DNA from: Aralia elata
Taxonomy: Eukaryota > Streptophyta > Magnoliopsida > Apiales > Araliaceae
NCBI GenBank assembly: GCA_034770075.1
Contig: JAVJAP010000135.1
Coordinates: forward strand, 434,001-498,000
Reading direction: 5' to 3'
Length of the DNA: 64,000 nt
Shown here: one piece after another, positions 11,731 to 23,500 of the stretch
How the letters are laid out: every line of letters starts with the position of its first letter
Position numbering within the stretch: the first letter of the stretch is position 1
Made by a program: the position numbers and the translations under genes
Notes under the pieces: generated by a model
The model's input: the letters and a program-made list of their open reading frames with translations, nothing else
What the model was told of the DNA's origin: nothing
The model's database searches: none

Positions 11731-13385
11731 ACTAAATCCAATCGGCATGGTATCTAATACCCTTCTTCTCTAAGTGACGATCATCCTGCTGTTTGGATAA
11801 AGCTTCAGTAGATGGATATGCAATGTTGTTATTGAGAGTCCACTATCTCTATAGTGACTTATCCTCTTTCAATGATTCCACTAATCAAATGAAAGTGCCG
11901 CAACACATGTTTGAATCCAAGATGAGACTTAGGAACTATTCCTAGTTCTGTGATGCACTTTTCATCCAAACAATCAACTTGCAGCTTCATTTACAGCTAT
12001 ATACTTTGTCTTTATCACTAAACCAGTAACTCTTTCCTGTTTGGAACCTTTCCAATTCACTTCACCACCTTTCAAAGTAACGATTTACCTTAAAGTGGAT
12101 TTGTTATCGTCTTGGTCAGTCTGAAAAACTTGAGTCTGTTTAGCCCTCTAGTTTTAATTCAGACCTACCATGAATCATAATCACATCTTCAGTACCGGTT
12201 AAGTACCTAAAGATGTTTATCACTGTCTTACAGTGATCTTCTCCAGAATATGACTGATCAACATCAGGCCTTGTATATTCACTGCATACATGATAGTAAC
12301 TCATGTGATCTCTCTTTTAATTGGAGATAATTTTAGAGAGATACACTCCATGGCTCATCACCATGAGACCTCTCTTGGAGTTTGCCATGCTAAACGCCTT
12401 TAGCATCAAATGAATATACATTCCTTGGGTCAAGCCGAACATCCTTTTAAATCTATCTATATCGATTTATATCCCCAATTTATAGGATGCTCCTCCCAAG
12501 TCATTCATGGAGGAATGTTTAGACAATGTTATCTTTACTGACTGTAGCATTGGTGTGTTATTCCTTGTCAGTAGTATATCAACATATAATACCAAGAATG
12601 TCACACTGCTCCCACTGACCCTTTTGTACACACAAGGTTCATTCTCGTTTTTGATAAAATCAAACTCTTTTGATTGTCTCATCAAAATGAATGTTCCATC
12701 TTTGAGAAGCTTGCTTCAATCCATCAATGGATCATTGTAGCTTAAAACATGATTTGCTTCAACCTTTGAAACAAATTTCTCTGGCTGTATCATATATACA
12801 TTCTCCTCAAGTATTCATTGAGGAAGGGCGTCTCCACATCCATTTTGCCAGATTTCATAACAAGCTGCAATCACAAGCAAAATCCAAATGGACTTCAGCA
12901 TTACCCGGTAATAAGGTTTTATCACAGTCAACTCCTTGACTTTATTTGAAACCTTTTAAACAGGTCTGGTCTTATAGGTCTCTACCTTGCCATTTGCCCT
13001 AGTCTTTCTCTTAAAGACCCATATACACCCTTTAGGCACTATGCCTTTCGGTGGAGTAACCAGAGTCTATACTTGGTTCTCATACATGGAGTCCATTTCG
13101 GATTTCATGGCCATCTGCCATTTCTCTGAGTGTCTTCTACTCATAGCCTCATCGTATATAACTGGATCATCATCCTCTATGATGCGTACCTCATCATCAT
13201 TCTCTATGATGAATCCATACCTCCCAGGTATCTTCGGTACTGTTCCAGATTTACGATTCGGTTGTGGTACAATAGGTCTATCTACAAGTTCCTCGGTTCG
13301 ACTTAAAATGCTTTGTGGTTCTTGAACTCCTTCAAGATCTATTACCCTCCCACTAGCTCCTTCAATGATAAACACTTTTATCTAA
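11731..13385 (-). pseudogene. E2 reverse transcriptase and RNase H, broken
   Basis: The open piece at 13067-13375 (- strand) encodes the acidic linker and RT start (SEKWQMAMKSEMDSMYENQV). The piece at 12467-12685 encodes FIKNENEPCVYKRVSG then LVLYVDILL: the YVDD motif has lost one Asp codon at 12578-12583, exactly as in E1. RNase H remains are visible to about 11740 but are frameshifted. The piece at 12987-13080 keeps residues deleted in E1 (the reverse complement of the TATACACCC block). No active RT can be made. Confidence 0.86.
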
Positions 13386-13945
13386 GAAGGCAGCGTGTAG
13401 GATTATAGTAATAATACCCTAAACTTTCTTTAGGATATCCCACAAGTCTGCACTTGTCAGATTTCGTCCCAAACTTATCTTTGAAACCTTTTGACATAAG
13501 CTGGACAACCCTTATCTTAACATACTTAAGAATAGGAATCCTCCCTATCCATAACCTTTATGGAGTCTTGGGGCCAGATTTTTGAGGTTACCTTATTTTT
13601 GTAGATATGCAGCCGTTTCTAGGGCATAGCCCCAGATGGATACTAGAATGTCGGTAAAAATCATTATGGACTACACCATGTCCAACAAGGTACAATTTCT
13701 CCTTTTAGATATACTAATCAATTATTGCATATCAGGAGGTTTCCATTATGAGCAAATACCATTTTGAGATGATCTAGAAACTTATTGCACAAGTATTCCT
13801 TCCTCGATCTAATCAAAGAATCTTAATACTTTGTCAATTTGTTTCACTTCTGAATTCTTTGAACCTTTCAAATGATTCAGACTTGTATTTCATCAAATAC
13901 ACATATTCAACTCTTTGAATGATCATCTCCTTTTTTTTTACTAGT
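13386..13945 (-). pseudogene. E2 integrase remnant with the shared deletion
   Basis: The same junction as in E1 joins the lysine-rich end of the protease region to the YLMKYKSESFERFKEF segment (13870-13935). The same in-frame TGA (13813-13815), TAA (13722-13724) and Glu-to-Lys codon (13704-13706) follow. The zinc-binding HHCC module and the first catalytic Asp are missing. Confidence 0.87.
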
Positions 13946-15218
13946 TTGTTCAATTTGCAAAATTATTTTTTTATGTAAGTCAAGTTTACAAAGTCTATCA
14001 AGTGATATTTCAGTTTCAAACAAAACATTATCATTATAAATAGAACAACAATTGTTCTTAAATATAATACCAAAACCTTCCTTGTCCAACAACAGAAGTA
14101 ATAATGTTTCTAAAGAGAACTGAAACATAATAACAACTTATTAACTTAATAGACTTGCCCATAGGCAGTGCTAAACTATAAGTTCCTATGGTTAATGCAA
14201 CAACCTTTGCTCCATTCCCACACATAAGATTACTTACTCTTTGTTTAGCTTTCTACTTCTGCTTAGTCTCTGCATTGGATCGCATACGTGAGAACTACAG
14301 CCGGTATCCAATACCCAAGTAGAACCTTGACTTATAGAGAAATTTATTTCAATCATGAACAAACCTGTATTTGTAACCGAAGCCTCACTAAGCTTCATCT
14401 GGTTACCCTCTGTAAGATTCTCCTTACAGTTTTTCTTTCCGGTAACCAGGCTTATTGCAGTGGAAGCAAACTCCTTTACTATCTGCAGCAGTCTTGTTCT
14501 TATTATCCTTTGTTTTTGTCTTTCCATTTACCTTCTTTGAATTGTTCTTCTTTTCAGAAGATCCTTTGGCCCTCTTCCGCTCCCTGGAAGAATCATCTAC
14601 CAGTAAGACTTAGTCTTTCTTGGTTGGAAAGTGACTCTTTACAGTTTTCAACATGTTTAAGCAACTCAGGCAGGCTGACATATAGCTTGTTCATGTGAAA
14701 TTCACAACAATTTGTGAGAAAGAGTCCGGATGTGATTGCAAGATGAAATCTTGGATCAACTCTCCATCCATTAAAACCAGTTGTCCCAATTGTTCAATCA
14801 GATTGATCATTTTGAGGACATTTTTCTATACTATAGTGCCATCGGTTATTCTAGATTGGAAGAGCTCCTTAGATATCTGATATCTAATAGTCCTACTTTC
14901 CTCACCCTTCAACTCCTTGAAGGTGCAAGAGTATAGTAGGAGCATCCATAATTTCATGCTGACGCTGAAGCTGGTTACTCATGAATGCGAGCATGATGCA
15001 TTGAGCCAAGTGTGTATCATCTTGCCACTTTCTTTAAGTAGCAATCTCTTCCTCAGAGGCATTGTCTGCAACCATTGCATGGATAGGCGTATTAAGGATA
15101 TAAGATAGCTTTTTCAGCCTTGAGAAACTATTCTCAAATTTCTTAACCAATCCGTGTAATTTCGGTCCGGTTAATTAGCATCTAATATGCTATGCAGTAG
15201 TGATAGTGAATTAGACAT
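13946..15218 (-). pseudogene. E2 gag and protease, broken
   Basis: The family gag ATG lies at 15218 (- strand), with TAA at 15171-15173 (codon 16) caused by the same four-base loss seen in E1. Gag fragments follow, and the zinc knuckle near 14440-14475 has a one-base insertion and Tyr in place of His. The open piece at 14234-14527 ends with an intact Copia protease motif, TWVLDTGCSSHVCDPM. Aspartic protease would normally cut the Gag-Pol polyprotein. Confidence 0.85.
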
Positions 15219-17163
15219 CGTAAAAATTCTATAAATGAATTTGTAATTTAACAACATTTCAGCATACATTCATTTTAATTAATTACCAAAATAAATTAGG
15301 TCTTTATTTTAAATTGGTATCTCTCACTTTTTCATCAAACTATATTACCCTCAATATATATATAGTTCGACAAATCTAATTAAAGGTTTGCTAGTGAGAA
15401 TAAGGATCCCATTTCAAATGTATATAGCCTTGTGTGACACAACAAACGATATATAAATAAATAGGTAGACAATTATTGTCAATTACATCACTATGTAAAC
15501 TCCTTGTATTTTTCCTCTTATATTATTTTGATCAAGTGTGACACATCCGAATCAAAATTATCCAAGTTAAGTCCAACCTAGCACTTCCATATATTCGAAA
15601 GAAAAAACACTGTCCTTGTGTGACACAACAAAAACAACATCGTTCAGTCTATGTATAAGCATCAAATGTGATTAAAGCAACATCTTAAATATTTAATACT
15701 TGCCTTGTGTGACAACAACAAACTCATATTAAATATTTAATACTCTATCGCTTTACCATGCTAGAAGGCGACGTTCGATATTCCAAATATCTTTGAACGC
15801 TTTAAGACTTAATATAAATTTCTTTGAGGGGTTTGTTATTATTTGTCTCATCTTGTTTTAGCGCGCATGCACATATATTATATAAAATACGCGTCATATT
15901 ATTTTACATGCGAATCATGTTGGATAATATATAATATATATATATATATAGTAAGCATGCACAATATTAGAATACTATATTCTATCCGGATTTGATTATC
16001 GACTTTTTTTCTAGTTTGGTTCACTAGAGCCACCAAGTGAACCAAAAGGTCAAACCTAGGGTGCAAGAATTAAATTTAAATATAAACTATTACATTTAAA
16101 CCCGGGCTCCATTACAAACGGGTCTTCAAGCGCTCCTTGCTTCTTTGTCTTCAATTCTTCAAAATTAATTCTAACTAGTCCTATTACAAAAACTATTTAC
16201 AATAAATAGAAACCTTGATCAGCAGTCAAGGGGAAGATACATAGGAGGGAGATAGAATTTACATTAAGAAAAATTAGAGGAAGACGAGGTACGCATGACC
16301 CTCATTTATAAAAAACCCATACATTCAAGCATGCCACTAAAATAAATCCAATCACACATTGGTCAATAGTCCATAATCACATCCCTATTTATTATCATAC
16401 ATATCTCTATATGTATCAATAAATAGCATTCATCCCATGAATAATAAAACCATTCCATATATGCTATTGATATCATTTAATGGGCAATATTAGTTAGTAT
16501 AAAATTCAATTTCAACTTGCAATTAGTTGTCATGGAATCCAATTCCAACTCTAAATCAGTTATCATGAAATCCAATTTCAATTAAAATAAACTTCTTTAT
16601 TTTAATCATTATTCCAAATCAAAATAAAACTCTTTTATTTTAATTTATCCAATTATTTTTTTGAATAAAAATAAACTCCTTTATTTTAATCAAATTCCAA
16701 ATCAAAATAAACTCCTTTATTTTAATTAATATGGAAACCAATTTCAAGTTTGAAATAAACACCTTTATTTTTAACTTACAATTGTTGGGAAAATAAAATA
16801 TGTTGAATCATATTCCTTATCAAAATTAAACATCCTTTATTTTTAAGGAAACATGGAATCCTATTTCATATGTGAATAAACTCCTTTATTCTAGGAAAAA
16901 CATGGAATCCTATTCCATATGTGAATAAACTTCTTTTATTCTAGTTAACGTAGAATCCAATTCCAAGTTAAAATAAAACTTTTAATTTTTAATAATATTT
17001 CCAATTAAAATAAACCTTTTATCTTAATTGAAAATAAAATAAAATCAAAATAAAAAAGTAAAATAAAATAATTTTACACAAACAATTATGCCCAATTAAA
17101 TTGTTCTAAACACATATCAATGTATATACAGAATCAAAACAATTAATAATTCGCATAAAGTTT
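15219..17163 (-). mobile_element. E2 long untranslated leader
   Basis: Homologous to the E1 leader. It carries the TTGTGTGACACAA-type boxes at about 15431, 15534, 15617 and 15703, almost no microsatellite at 15870-15895, and AATAAACTCCTTTATT repeats at 16580-17000. The GC-rich palindrome block of E1 is absent. Its last 68 bp before the LTR (17111-17178) are the start of the tandem unit. Confidence 0.83.
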
Positions 17164-17177
17164 GGCTCTTGATACCA
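17164..17177 (-). promoter_or_regulatory. E2 primer-binding site (with extra base)
   Basis: On the - strand TGGTATCAAGAGCC: the initiator-Met site with one extra A compared with E1. Copies made by the tandem duplication lie at 20559-20572, 23954-23967 and 27357-27370. Confidence 0.88.
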
Positions 17178-17178
17178 C

Positions 17179-18985
17179 TATTAGGTTTGTATAACGCGAA
17201 CATGCAATCAAATTACATTAATAAAGCGGAAGCGCGATAAAATCAGATTTTAAAATTTTATACAAACCATCACCATGATCTTTCTTTATGCACAATTATT
17301 AATTAAACGAAAGAGATGGAGAATAAGAATTATACCCTTGTAGAATTCTAGCTTCCTCAGGTACAAAGTTCACCTCCAATTCCTTCGCGTTCTCCTTGAA
17401 TTCCCACCGATTAAATTCCTTCCTTTGATCAACGTTAGCCACCCAAGTGTTTGGCCTCTAGAGGTGATCCACCAAGGAATAATACTTGTTCAAGAAGATG
17501 GGTGTTGGCAAAACCCTAGTTTCTATCTCTATAGAAATTGTAAGTACTCTCTACAATTCTTATGCAAGAGTGTGTAACACTAATCTATGATAAGACTTAT
17601 CTTATTTATAGATGTAGGAAAACCCTTCCCTAAAACTATTTAGGATTAGGGTTTCTATTCTAATTAAACTCCTTTAATTAAATTAAACTCCTAATCCAAT
17701 TAAGAATTCATGTGAGAGTACTTCTATTAATTAATTCTCAATCCTTATTAGGAATTAAATAATAGTAATAGTAAATAATAATAATAATAAGACTCCTCTT
17801 ATTAATTTATATTTAATATTTCTAAAATATTAAATAATAAATATTAAGCTATTTAATTTATTCTATCTCGATAGACTAAATTAAATACACTTAACTTATT
17901 ATTACAATTATGCCATTTACTTCTTAAATAAATATTTTCCTTTTGCGGTGTGACCCTTTAGGTTCTCCATATTAAACCGGTTGTGAATAAATCAATTAGA
18001 ACAATTTTAATCTTATTTAAATAAATAAATTAAACTATTTAATTCATTTAAATAAATAATATTTATCTACAATAAGGGTAAGCCCCCTTAGCGATCAACG
18101 ACTTTCCAGATAATATAGATTTCAACATTAATCACAAAAGAACTTTTCAGTGAATAGTTACCGTACAATTCAATCCTTCTACCATACAATGTCCCAATTA
18201 AATATAAGACATGGAATTACTGTCAAGTTTTATTTTATTTAATTATATGTATTTCGATTCTGAAATGCACAACTCTGATTAATGCAAATTAGAAACTCTT
18301 TTCTAATTTCATTCTGCTTTGGCCAAAGACTTCTGAGTCGTCATTTATCGAATCACATATGACATTCTCTCCTTTTACTAGAAGTGGTAGATTCTTTGTT
18401 GATCATTCACCTATTTCCATGTACAACTTATTATACCCAATCATACCCTTTGATATACCCTAAAGGTCTTAAGGGACATGTCCAAAGTATAACTCATCAT
18501 ACACAAGATACTATGATGATCTCAAGTCCAAGGATCACTTGTACTACTATCACTAGAGGAATTCCTATTGACATGCGAGTAAAACTCCATTAGGTATTCC
18601 TTAGCGAGCCACGTTCAGTGAACTTATTCTCTAATAAGCACCTACATACTTGTATTAGTGTCTCCACACAAATGATTATGAAATCAATCATTCTCTTCAT
18701 AAGAGCAAGCAACGTATGTACTAATCTATCTGGATTCACTAATCCCCTTTTTAGTAATCCATCGATTAGGAACAATTTAAGTTTGTGAGCTATCTAGAAT
18801 TTAGATCTCATTAGCATGATCACCATCATGATTCTAAAAGCATTGCTCAAAACTATAGGTTTATCACATTTAATATAACAGCACCATGTAGATAATGCAA
18901 AATGCCTTTAACAATCGAATAAGATTACAAAGTATATATGCGACATCATATCAAATATGATTGGCTTGTGTGCATACTACTTTCA
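17179..18985 (-). repeat. E2 5' LTR (unit A copy)
   Basis: Starts TATTAGGTTTGTATAACG, where the second base of the expected TG is mutated to A, and ends CTACTTTCA. Copies are at 20574-22379 (unit B), 23969-25784 (unit C) and 27372-28451 (unit D, truncated). All copies carry the same TATTAGG start, which shows they come from this LTR and not from new insertions. Confidence 0.92.
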
Positions 18986-19292
18986 AGTGCTAGGTTGAAC
19001 TTAACTTGGATAATTTTGATGGATGTGTCACCACTTAATCAAAATAATTTAAGAGGTAAAAGAAAAGGAGTTACATGGTGATGTAATTGACAATAGTTGT
19101 CTACCTATTTATTTATATATAGTTTGTTGTGTCACCACAAGGCTATATATATTTGAAATGGGATCCTTATTCTCACAAGCAAGTCTTTAATTAGATTTGC
19201 CGAACTATATATTGAGGGTAATATAGTTTGATAAAGATAGTGGGAGATACCAATTTAAATAAAGACCTAATTTATTTTGGTAAAGATGAATG
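18986..19292 (+). mobile_element. E0 Copia leader, segment 3
   Basis: Begins with the right TSD of E2 and ends with GAATG (19288-19292), the left TSD of E3. It matches the E1 leader at about 6100-6415 on the opposite strand. It holds two boxes reading TGTGTCACCAC where E1 and E2 have TGTGTCACAC. Copies made by the tandem array lie at 22380-22686 and 25785-26091. Confidence 0.9.
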
Positions 19293-20505
19293 TGAAAGTA
19301 GTATGCACACAAGTCAATCATATTTGATATGATGTAGCATATACTTTGTAATCTTATTCATTTATTAATAAAAGAATTGATTTTCTTAAAAGGCATTTTA
19401 TATTATCTACATAGTGTTGTTATATTAAATGTGATAAACCCATAGTTTTGAGCAATGCTTTTAGAATCATGATGGTGACCATGCTAATAAGATCTAAATT
19501 CTAGATAGCTCACAAACTAAAATCGTTGGATTACTAAAAAGGGGATTAGTGAATCCGGATAGATTAGTACATATGTTGCTTGCTCTTAGGAAGAGGATGA
19601 TTGATCTTATAATCATTTGTGTGGAGACACTAAAGCAAGTATATAGGTGCTTATTGGAGAATAAGTTCACTGAACGTGGCTCGCTAAGGAATACCTAATG
19701 GAGTTTTACTCGCCTGTCAATAGGAATTCCTCTAGTGATAGTAGTACAAGTGATCATTGGACTTGAGATCATCATGGTATCTTGTGTATGATGAGTTATA
19801 CTTTGACATGTCCCTTAAGACCTTTAGGATATATCAAAGGGTATGATTGGGTATAATAAGTTGTACATGGAGATAGGTGAATGGTCAACAAAGAATCTAC
19901 CTCATCTAGTAAAAGATGTGAATGTCCTATGTGATTCGATAAATGACAACTCAGTAGTCCTTGGTCAAGGCAGAATGAAATTAGAATGGAGTTTCAAATT
20001 TGCATTATTTAGAGTTGTGCATTTGGGAATCGAAAATACATATAATTAAATAAAATAAGACTTGACAGTAAATCCATGTCTTATATTTAATTGGGACATT
20101 GTATGGTAGAAGGATTGAATTGTACGGTAACTATTCACTAAAAAGTTCTTTTGTGATTAATGTTGAAATCTATATTATCTGAAAAGTCGTTGATCGCTAA
20201 GGGGGCTTACCCTTATTGTAGAATAAATATTATTTATTTAAATGAATTAAATAGTTTAATTTATTTATTTAAATAAGATTAGAATTGTTCTAATTGATTT
20301 ATTCACAACCGGTTTAATATGGAGAACCTAAAGGGTCACACCGCAAAAGAAAAATATTTATTTAATAAGTAAATGACATAATTGTAATAATAAATTAAGT
20401 GTATTTAATTTAATCTATGGAGATAGAATAAATTAAATAGCTTAATATTTATTATTTAATATTTTGGAAATATTAAATATAAATTAATAAGAAGAGTCTT
20501 ATTAA
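19293..20505 (+). repeat. E3 5' LTR, first part
   Basis: Starts TGAAAGTAGTATGCACACAAG after the TSD and matches 44059-45280. It stops at GAGTCTTATTA, where the 3' LTR continues into a TTA/ATT trinucleotide run (45277-45303). Copies at 22687-23900 and 26092-27303 belong to the array. Confidence 0.92.
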
Positions 20506-23500
20506 CACATATCAATGTATATACAGAATCAAAACAATTAATAATTCGCATAAAGTTTGGCTCTTGATACCACTATTAGGTTTGTATAACGCGAACATGC
20601 AATCAAATTACATTAATAAAGCGGAAGCGCGATAAAATCAGATTTTAAAATTTTATACAAACCATCACCATGATCTTTCTTTATGCACAATTATTAATTA
20701 AACGAAAGAGATGGAGAATAAGAATTATACCCTTGTAGAATTCTAGCTTCCTCAGGTACAAGTTCACCTCCAATTCCTTCGCGTTCTCCTTGAATTCCAC
20801 CGATTAAATTCCTTCCTTTGATCAACGTTAGCCACCCAAGTGTTTGGCCTCTAGAGGTGATCCACCAAGGAATAATACTTGTTCAAGAAGATGGGTGTTG
20901 GCAAAACCCTAGTTTCTATCTCTATAGAAATTGTAAGTACTCTCTACAATTCTTATGCAAGAGTGTGTAACACTAATCTATGATAAGACTTATCTTATTT
21001 ATAGATGTAGGAAAACCCTTCCCTAAACTATTTAGGATTAGGGTTTCTATTCTAATTAAACTCCTTTAATTAAATTAAACTCCTAATCCAATTAGGAATT
21101 CATGTGAGAGTACTTCTATTAATTAATTCTCAATCCTTATTAGGAATTAAATAATAGTAATAGTAATAATAATAATAATAAGACTCCTCTTATTAATTTA
21201 TATTTAATATTTCTAAAATATTAAATAATAAATATTAAGCTATTTAATTTATTCTATCTCGATAGACTAAATTAAATACACTTAACTTATTATTACAATT
21301 ATGCCATTTACTTCTTAAATAAATATTTTCCTTTTGCGGTGTGACCCTTTAGGTTCTCCATATTAAACCGGTTGTGAATAAATCAATTAGAACAATTTTA
21401 ATCTTATTTAAATAAATAAATTAAAACTATTTAATTCATTTAAATAAATAATATTTATCTTACAATAAGGGTAAGCCCCCTTAGCGATCAACGACTTTCC
21501 AGATAATATAGATTTCAACATTAATCACAAAAGAACTTTTCAGTGAATAGTTACCGTACAATTCAATCCTTCTACCATACAATGTCCCAATTAAATATAA
21601 GACATGGAATTACTGTCAAGTTTTATTTTATTTAATTATATGTATTTCGATTCTGAAATGCACAACTCTGATTAATGCAAATTAGAAACTCTTTTCTAAT
21701 TTCATTCTGCTTTGGCCAAAGACTTCTGAGTCGTCATTTATCGAATCACATATGACATTCTCTCCTTTTACTAGAAGTGGTAGATTCTTTGTTGATCATT
21801 CACCTATTTCCATGTACAACTTATTATACCCAATCATACCCTTTGATATACCCTAAAGGTCTTAAGGGACATGTCAAAGTATAACTCATCATACACAAGA
21901 TACTATGATGATCTCAAGTCCAAGGATCACTTGTACTACTATCACTAGAGGAATTCCTATTGACATGCGAGTAAAACTCCATTAGGTATTCCTTAGCGAG
22001 CCACGTTCAGTGAACTTATTCTCTAATAAGCACCTACATACTTGTATTAGTGTCTCCACACAAATGATTATGAAATCAATCATTCTCTTCATAAGAGCAA
22101 GCAACGTATGTACTAATCTATCTGGATTCACTAATCCCCTTTTTAGTAATCCATCGATTAGGAACAATTTAAGTTTGTGAGCTATCTAGAATTTAGATCT
22201 CATTAGCATGATCACCATCATGATTCTAAAAGCATTGCTCAAAACTATAGGTTTATCACATTTAATATAACAGCACCATGTAGATAATGCAAAAAATGCC
22301 TTTAACAATCGAATAAGATTACAAAGTATATATGCGACATCATATCAAATATGATTGGCTTGTGTGCATACTACTTTCAAGTGCTAGGTTGAACTTAACT
22401 TGGATAATTTTGATGGATGTGTCACCACTTAATCAAAATAATTTAAGAGGTAAAAGAAAAGGAGTTACATGGTGATGTAATTGACAATAGTTGTCTACCT
22501 ATTTATTTATATATAGTTTGTTGTGTCACCACAAGGCTATATATATTTGAAATGGGATCCTTATTCTCACAAGCAAGTCTTTAATTAGATTTGCCGAACT
22601 ATATATTGAGGGTAATATAGTTTGATAAAAATAGTGGGAGATACCAATTTAAATAAAGACCTAATTTATTTTGGTAAAGATGAATGTGAAAGTAGTATGC
22701 ACACAAGTCAATCATATTTGATATGATGTAGCATATACTTTGTAATCTTATTCATTTATTAATAAAAGAATTGATTTTCTTAAAAGGCATTTTATATTAT
22801 CTACATAGTGTTGTTATATTAAATGTGATAAACCCATAGTTTTGAGCAATGCTTTTAGAATCATGATGGTGACCATGCTAATAAGATCTAAATTCTAGAT
22901 AGCTCACAAACTAAAATCGTTGGATTACTAAAAAGGGGATTAGTGAATCCGGATAGATTAGTACATATGTTGCTTGCTCTTAGGAAGAGGATGATTGATC
23001 TTATAATCATTTGTGTGGAGACACTAAAGCAAGTATATAGGTGCTTATTGGAGAATAAGTTCACTGAACGTGGCTCGCTAAGGAATACCTAATGGAGTTT
23101 TACTCGCCTGTCAATAGGAATTCCTCTAGTGATAGTAGTACAAGTGATCATTGGACTTGAGATCATCATGGTATCTTGTGTATGATGAGTTATACTTTGA
23201 CATGTCCCTTAAGACCTTTAGGATATATCAAAGGGTATGATTGGGTATAATAAGTTGTACATGGAGATAGGTGAATGGTCAACAAAGAATCTACCTCATC
23301 TTGTAAAAGATGTGAATGTCCTATGTGATTCGATAAATGACAACTCAGTAGTCCTTGGTCAAGGCAGAATGAAATTAGAATGGAGTTTCAAATTTGCATT
23401 ATTTAGAGTTGTGCATTTGGGAATCGAAATACATATAATTAAATAAAAAATAAGACTTGACAGTAAATCCATGTCTTATATTTAATTGGGACATTGTATG

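Larger units (their letters stand above)
9933..18985 (-). mobile_element. E2: complete, defective Ty1/Copia retrotransposon
   Basis: Same family and orientation as E1. On the - strand: 5' LTR 17179-18985, primer site 17164-17177, leader, broken gag-pol, polypurine tract, 3' LTR 9933-11717. The flanks are AGTGT (9928-9932) and AGTGC (18986-18990). The uninterrupted E1 leader reads GGAAGTGCTAGG here, so AGTGC was the original target and one TSD copy has a C-to-T change. The two LTRs differ more than those of E1; for example 11287 lacks about 15 bp present near 18540. The 5' LTR end is also part of the tandem array starting at 17111. Confidence 0.92.

Noticed and set aside
19843..20049. 69-residue frame repeated at 23237 and 26642, and the 61-residue frame at 18590, 21982 and 25389
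   Set aside because: They recur because the tandem unit is duplicated, and they lie inside LTRs. Older LTR copies show substitutions and breaks with no sign of protein constraint.
19293..20505. 3' LTR of E0 (E0 reduced to leader plus LTR)
   Set aside because: The TSD GAATG recurs at 45881 with E0 gag continuing after it, so this is the 5' LTR of a nested element, E3.
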